A stretch of DNA of 45,475 bases from Eubacterium sp. (lineage in GTDB: Bacteria > Bacillota > Clostridia > Lachnospirales > Lachnospiraceae), in NCBI GenBank assembly GCA_017459675.1, contig JAFUCM010000015.1, positions 1-45,475 on the forward strand, in the 5' to 3' direction. Made by a program: the position numbers and the translations under genes. A model generated the notes under the pieces. That model did not search any database. It worked only from the letters and a program-made list of their open reading frames with translations, and was not told where the DNA came from. Below are positions 43,788-45,475 of the stretch, in pieces (the first letter of the stretch is position 1; each line of letters opens with the position of its first letter).

Positions 43788-44912
43788 TTATTCGTTCAGA
43801 TCCCGCACGGTTCCGCCGATGACCACTTCTGGTTTGAAAATATAGTTTGCGTCAAAGGAAGGATTCTGAATCAGCTGCAGAAGGTTTTCTGCGACCTTGA
43901 TGCCGAGCTGCTTCTTGGGGTGATTGATTGTGGTCAGTTTCCGGTGCTGGTCCGGGAAGGTTGCATTGTCGTAGCCGGTGACGGAAATATCTTCCGGAAC
44001 GCGCAGTCCCTGCTTTTCGAGCAGGTAGATCATATCGTAGGCAACCTGGTCATTGTAGCAGACAATTGCTGTGCAGCCGGACAGGATGTCTGCATAGGGG
44101 GCCGGAAGGCTGTTTTTGAATAGCAGCGGATAAGTGTCCAGTGTATACCAGATCATGCGTCTGGGTTCGACTTCCAGACCGGATTCCATCATGGCCTTTG
44201 CATAGCCCTGCCCGCGCTTGATTCCCTGCCGGTATTCCGTGCGTCCGATATAGGCGATCTCGCGATGCCCTTTTTCGATCAGGTGGCGCGTGATGAGATA
44301 GCCGCCGAGGATGTCATCCAGCGACACACAGGGAAGATGATATCCCTGGTACCGGGAATCCATCATAACGGTGGGATATTTGTGGATGACCTGCCTGAAA
44401 AGGGTCTCGTCCAGCCGCGGCAGTGCACTCTGTGTGCCGTCCAGCAGGATCCCCGCATAATCGCCTTCGAGCAGCTGGCGGAAGATCTGTACTTCCTTTT
44501 CACTGCGGTTATCGGTGAAAAACAGATTGATAAAATAACCGGCGTTCTCCAGCGCCTCGTAGATGCCGCTGATTCTGGCGGGGAAAATGTATTCTGCAGG
44601 TTCCATATGAACCAGTGCGATCTGCCGGGAATTTGTCCGCGCCGGCTGTTTGATTTCATGCTGAAAAAGCACGTCCGATATCCCGGATGTCCTGCCGGGT
44701 TTCACGTGCTCTCTTACGTAGATGCCGCTGCCCTGAATGCTGTAGAGGAGCTCTTCCTCTTCCAGAATCTGGATCGCGCGCCGCACGGACTGCCGGCTGA
44801 CAGAGAACCGGTTCATCAGGGTCATCTCAGTCGGAAGCTTGCTGCCGGGCGGGTAAATGCCGCGCTCAATCTGCTCGTGGATCCAGTTTATAATTTTTTC
44901 GTATTTATACAT
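43788..44912 (-). CDS. AraR-like GntR/LacI hybrid repressor
   Basis: A 374-residue transcription regulator on the reverse strand. The N-terminal winged helix is GntR type (about 1-70; YKYEKIINWIHEQI, GSKLPTEMTLMNRFSVSRQSVRRAI). The C-terminal domain is a LacI-like sugar-binding fold (about 95-370; IALVHMEP, GISGIYEALENAGY-like helices, CYNDQVAYDMIYLLEKQG, ISVTGYDNA). This domain order is the mark of AraR-type repressors, which release operator DNA when a pentose such as arabinose binds. No sugar genes are in the window, so the regulated target is not known. Its promoter (44993-45021, reverse strand) and the inverted repeat beyond it could be its operator region. Confidence 0.9.
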   Translation of the reverse strand: MYKYEKIINWIHEQIERGIYPPGSKLPTEMTLMNRFSVSRQSVRRAIQILEEEELLYSIQGSGIYVREHVKPGRTSGISDVLFQHEIKQPARTNSRQIALVHMEPAEYIFPARISGIYEALENAGYFINLFFTDNRSEKEVQIFRQLLEGDYAGILLDGTQSALPRLDETLFRQVIHKYPTVMMDSRYQGYHLPCVSLDDILGGYLITRHLIEKGHREIAYIGRTEYRQGIKRGQGYAKAMMESGLEVEPRRMIWYTLDTYPLLFKNSLPAPYADILSGCTAIVCYNDQVAYDMIYLLEKQGLRVPEDISVTGYDNATFPDQHRKLTTINHPKKQLGIKVAENLLQLIQNPSFDANYIFKPEVVIGGTVRDLNE

Positions 44913-44992
44913 AGATCTGTCTTATTTGATGCGTTTGCTTATGAATTCGATGGCTTCAGAAAACAGTGCCGGCGGGTTACTGAAGTATAGTC

Positions 44993-45021
44993 ATTATAGC
45001 GTGCAGAGTACTTTTATGCAA
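44993..45021 (-). promoter_or_regulatory. Promoter of AraR-like gene
   Basis: On the reverse strand, TTGCAT (45016-45021) and TATAAT (44993-44998) are separated by 17 bases. The predicted leader is about 74 bases. Confidence 0.6.
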
Positions 45022-45024
45022 TAG

Positions 45025-45079
45025 AAAAATAACAAATTTGTACTGAAATTATGATAAAGTATTGAAATTTGTTATTTTT
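45025..45079. promoter_or_regulatory. Perfect 15-bp AT-rich inverted repeat, candidate operator
   Basis: Left arm AAAAATAACAAATTT (45025-45039), right arm exact complement (45065-45079), 25-base spacer. ACAAATTTGT in the left arm is itself palindromic. It abuts the -35 of the repressor promoter. A pair of repressor sites or a hairpin; on the forward strand it is followed by T-rich sequence. Confidence 0.6.
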
Positions 45080-45148
45080 GTTCTTTTTTCTTGTTTTTTG
45101 TGTTGTTTTTTGCGGCTGACGGCGGCTCTTTTTTGCGTATCCGAATCG

Positions 45149-45157
45149 TGCTATAAT
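45149..45157 (+). promoter_or_regulatory. Extended -10 promoter of Gly-rich protein gene
   Basis: TGCTATAAT at 45149-45157 is an extended -10; no good -35 is visible at 17 bases, only a T-run. The leader to the ATG at 45276 is about 112 bases. Confidence 0.55.
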
Positions 45158-45275
45158 CTTTTTATCAGAGCATGGGAGATGTTCCTTTGATGTATATATT
45201 ATGCACGCAGATGCTTCATGCAGCAGTATCGGTGATGACAGGAAGAATGCGGCGAAAAGCAGGGAGGAGTACAGC

Positions 45276-45475
45276 ATGGCGAACCAGCCTCTTGGAAGAA
45301 AGAAAAATACAGGAACAGGCGGAAGTGGTGTGAATCGCCGGGGTGAAGGTCTCGGCGGCGGTCCGGGCGGTGTGAAGCGGCCGGGCATGGGTGCTTCCGG
45401 GCGCGGTGCAGCCCCGGGTGGTTCGGGCGCATCGGGCGGCAGCGGCGCATCGGGCGGCGGTCCGCGGCGGGCAGG
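45276..45475 (+). CDS. Gly-rich protein, N-terminal part (cut by window end)
   Basis: The frame opens at ATG 45276 after GGGAGGAG (45263-45270) and stays open to the window end, 66 codons. The N-terminus MANQPLGRKKNTGTGG is followed by a Gly/Ala/Ser/Arg-rich stretch (GGGPGGVKRPG; GASGGSGASGG). I recognise this as the flexible N-terminal tail typical of Clostridia proteins whose C-terminus is a membrane domain, but the domain itself is outside the window. Confidence 0.72.
   Translation, partial: MANQPLGRKKNTGTGGSGVNRRGEGLGGGPGGVKRPGMGASGRGAAPGGSGASGGSGASGGGPRRA

Larger units (their letters stand above)
44913..45275. other. Divergent promoter region between repressor and Gly-rich protein
   Basis: No gene in these 363 bases. 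They hold the reverse-strand promoter at 44993-45021, the inverted repeat at 45025-45079, a T-rich tract (about 45080-45112), and the forward extended -10 at 45149-45157. Confidence 0.55.

Overview
This window looks like chromosomal DNA of a gut-type Clostridia bacterium, most probably Lachnospiraceae. The evidence is Gram-positive: LPXTG-type wall anchors, strong GGAGG ribosome sites, TATAAT promoters often with an extended TGn, an AraR-type GntR/LacI hybrid repressor, SipW/TasA-like proteins, and abundant Cna-B/SpaA and Big_2 surface domains. I saw no rRNA, tRNA, CRISPR array or recognisable riboswitch.

Region by region. 1-3133: right end of an integrated mobile element, with two tandem large serine recombinases (the first cut by the window edge) and a strong terminator. 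3134-8488: a 5'-truncated giant LPXTG adhesin with a fibro-slime domain. It has lost the signal peptide and N-terminal region that its neighbour retains. 8489-18414: an intact giant LPHTG adhesin with nine extracellular HxHxxxC(Y/F) repeats, five Cna-B-like modules and SpaA-like modules. 18444-19908: a decayed cassette with a small helix-turn-helix gene behind a palindromic operator, then a DUF1016 gene start fused through a stop codon to the tail of an AAA ATPase. 20048-25531: a 1757-residue secreted Big_2 protein with four unrecognised ~95-residue repeats and no anchor.

25605-34159 is the most distinctive block. A BTAD/SARP-like regulator with a GGDEF-like C-terminal domain and an internally duplicated small protein are followed by a class C-like sortase, a secreted pilin-like protein, two small TasA/SipW-type secreted proteins, a membrane/wall protein with a non-canonical VRTGD sorting motif, a MucBP protein with a Gly/Ala-rich stalk, and a SipW-type signal peptidase behind a long intercistronic hairpin. 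The order suggests one surface-fibre or matrix system that combines sortase chemistry (wall attachment) with SipW/TasA chemistry (fibre secretion).

34169-43665: an Rpn-family remnant, a transglutaminase-fold lipoprotein, then a minimal type IV pilus-like operon (PilC-like membrane protein, four small single-pass pseudopilin-like proteins, PilT-like ATPase, with no PilB or prepilin peptidase), directly followed by a diguanylate cyclase, a REC-GGDEF(degenerate)-EAL phosphodiesterase and an Hpt protein. This joins surface appendages to c-di-GMP and phosphorelay control. 43691-45475: GC-rich tandem repeats, a reverse-strand AraR-like repressor with its promoter and a large AT-rich inverted repeat, and the start of a Gly-rich protein cut by the window edge.

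Overall the window is an adhesion, biofilm and motility island: adhesins, two secretion-assembled fibre systems and their regulators, with mobile-element scars at the left.
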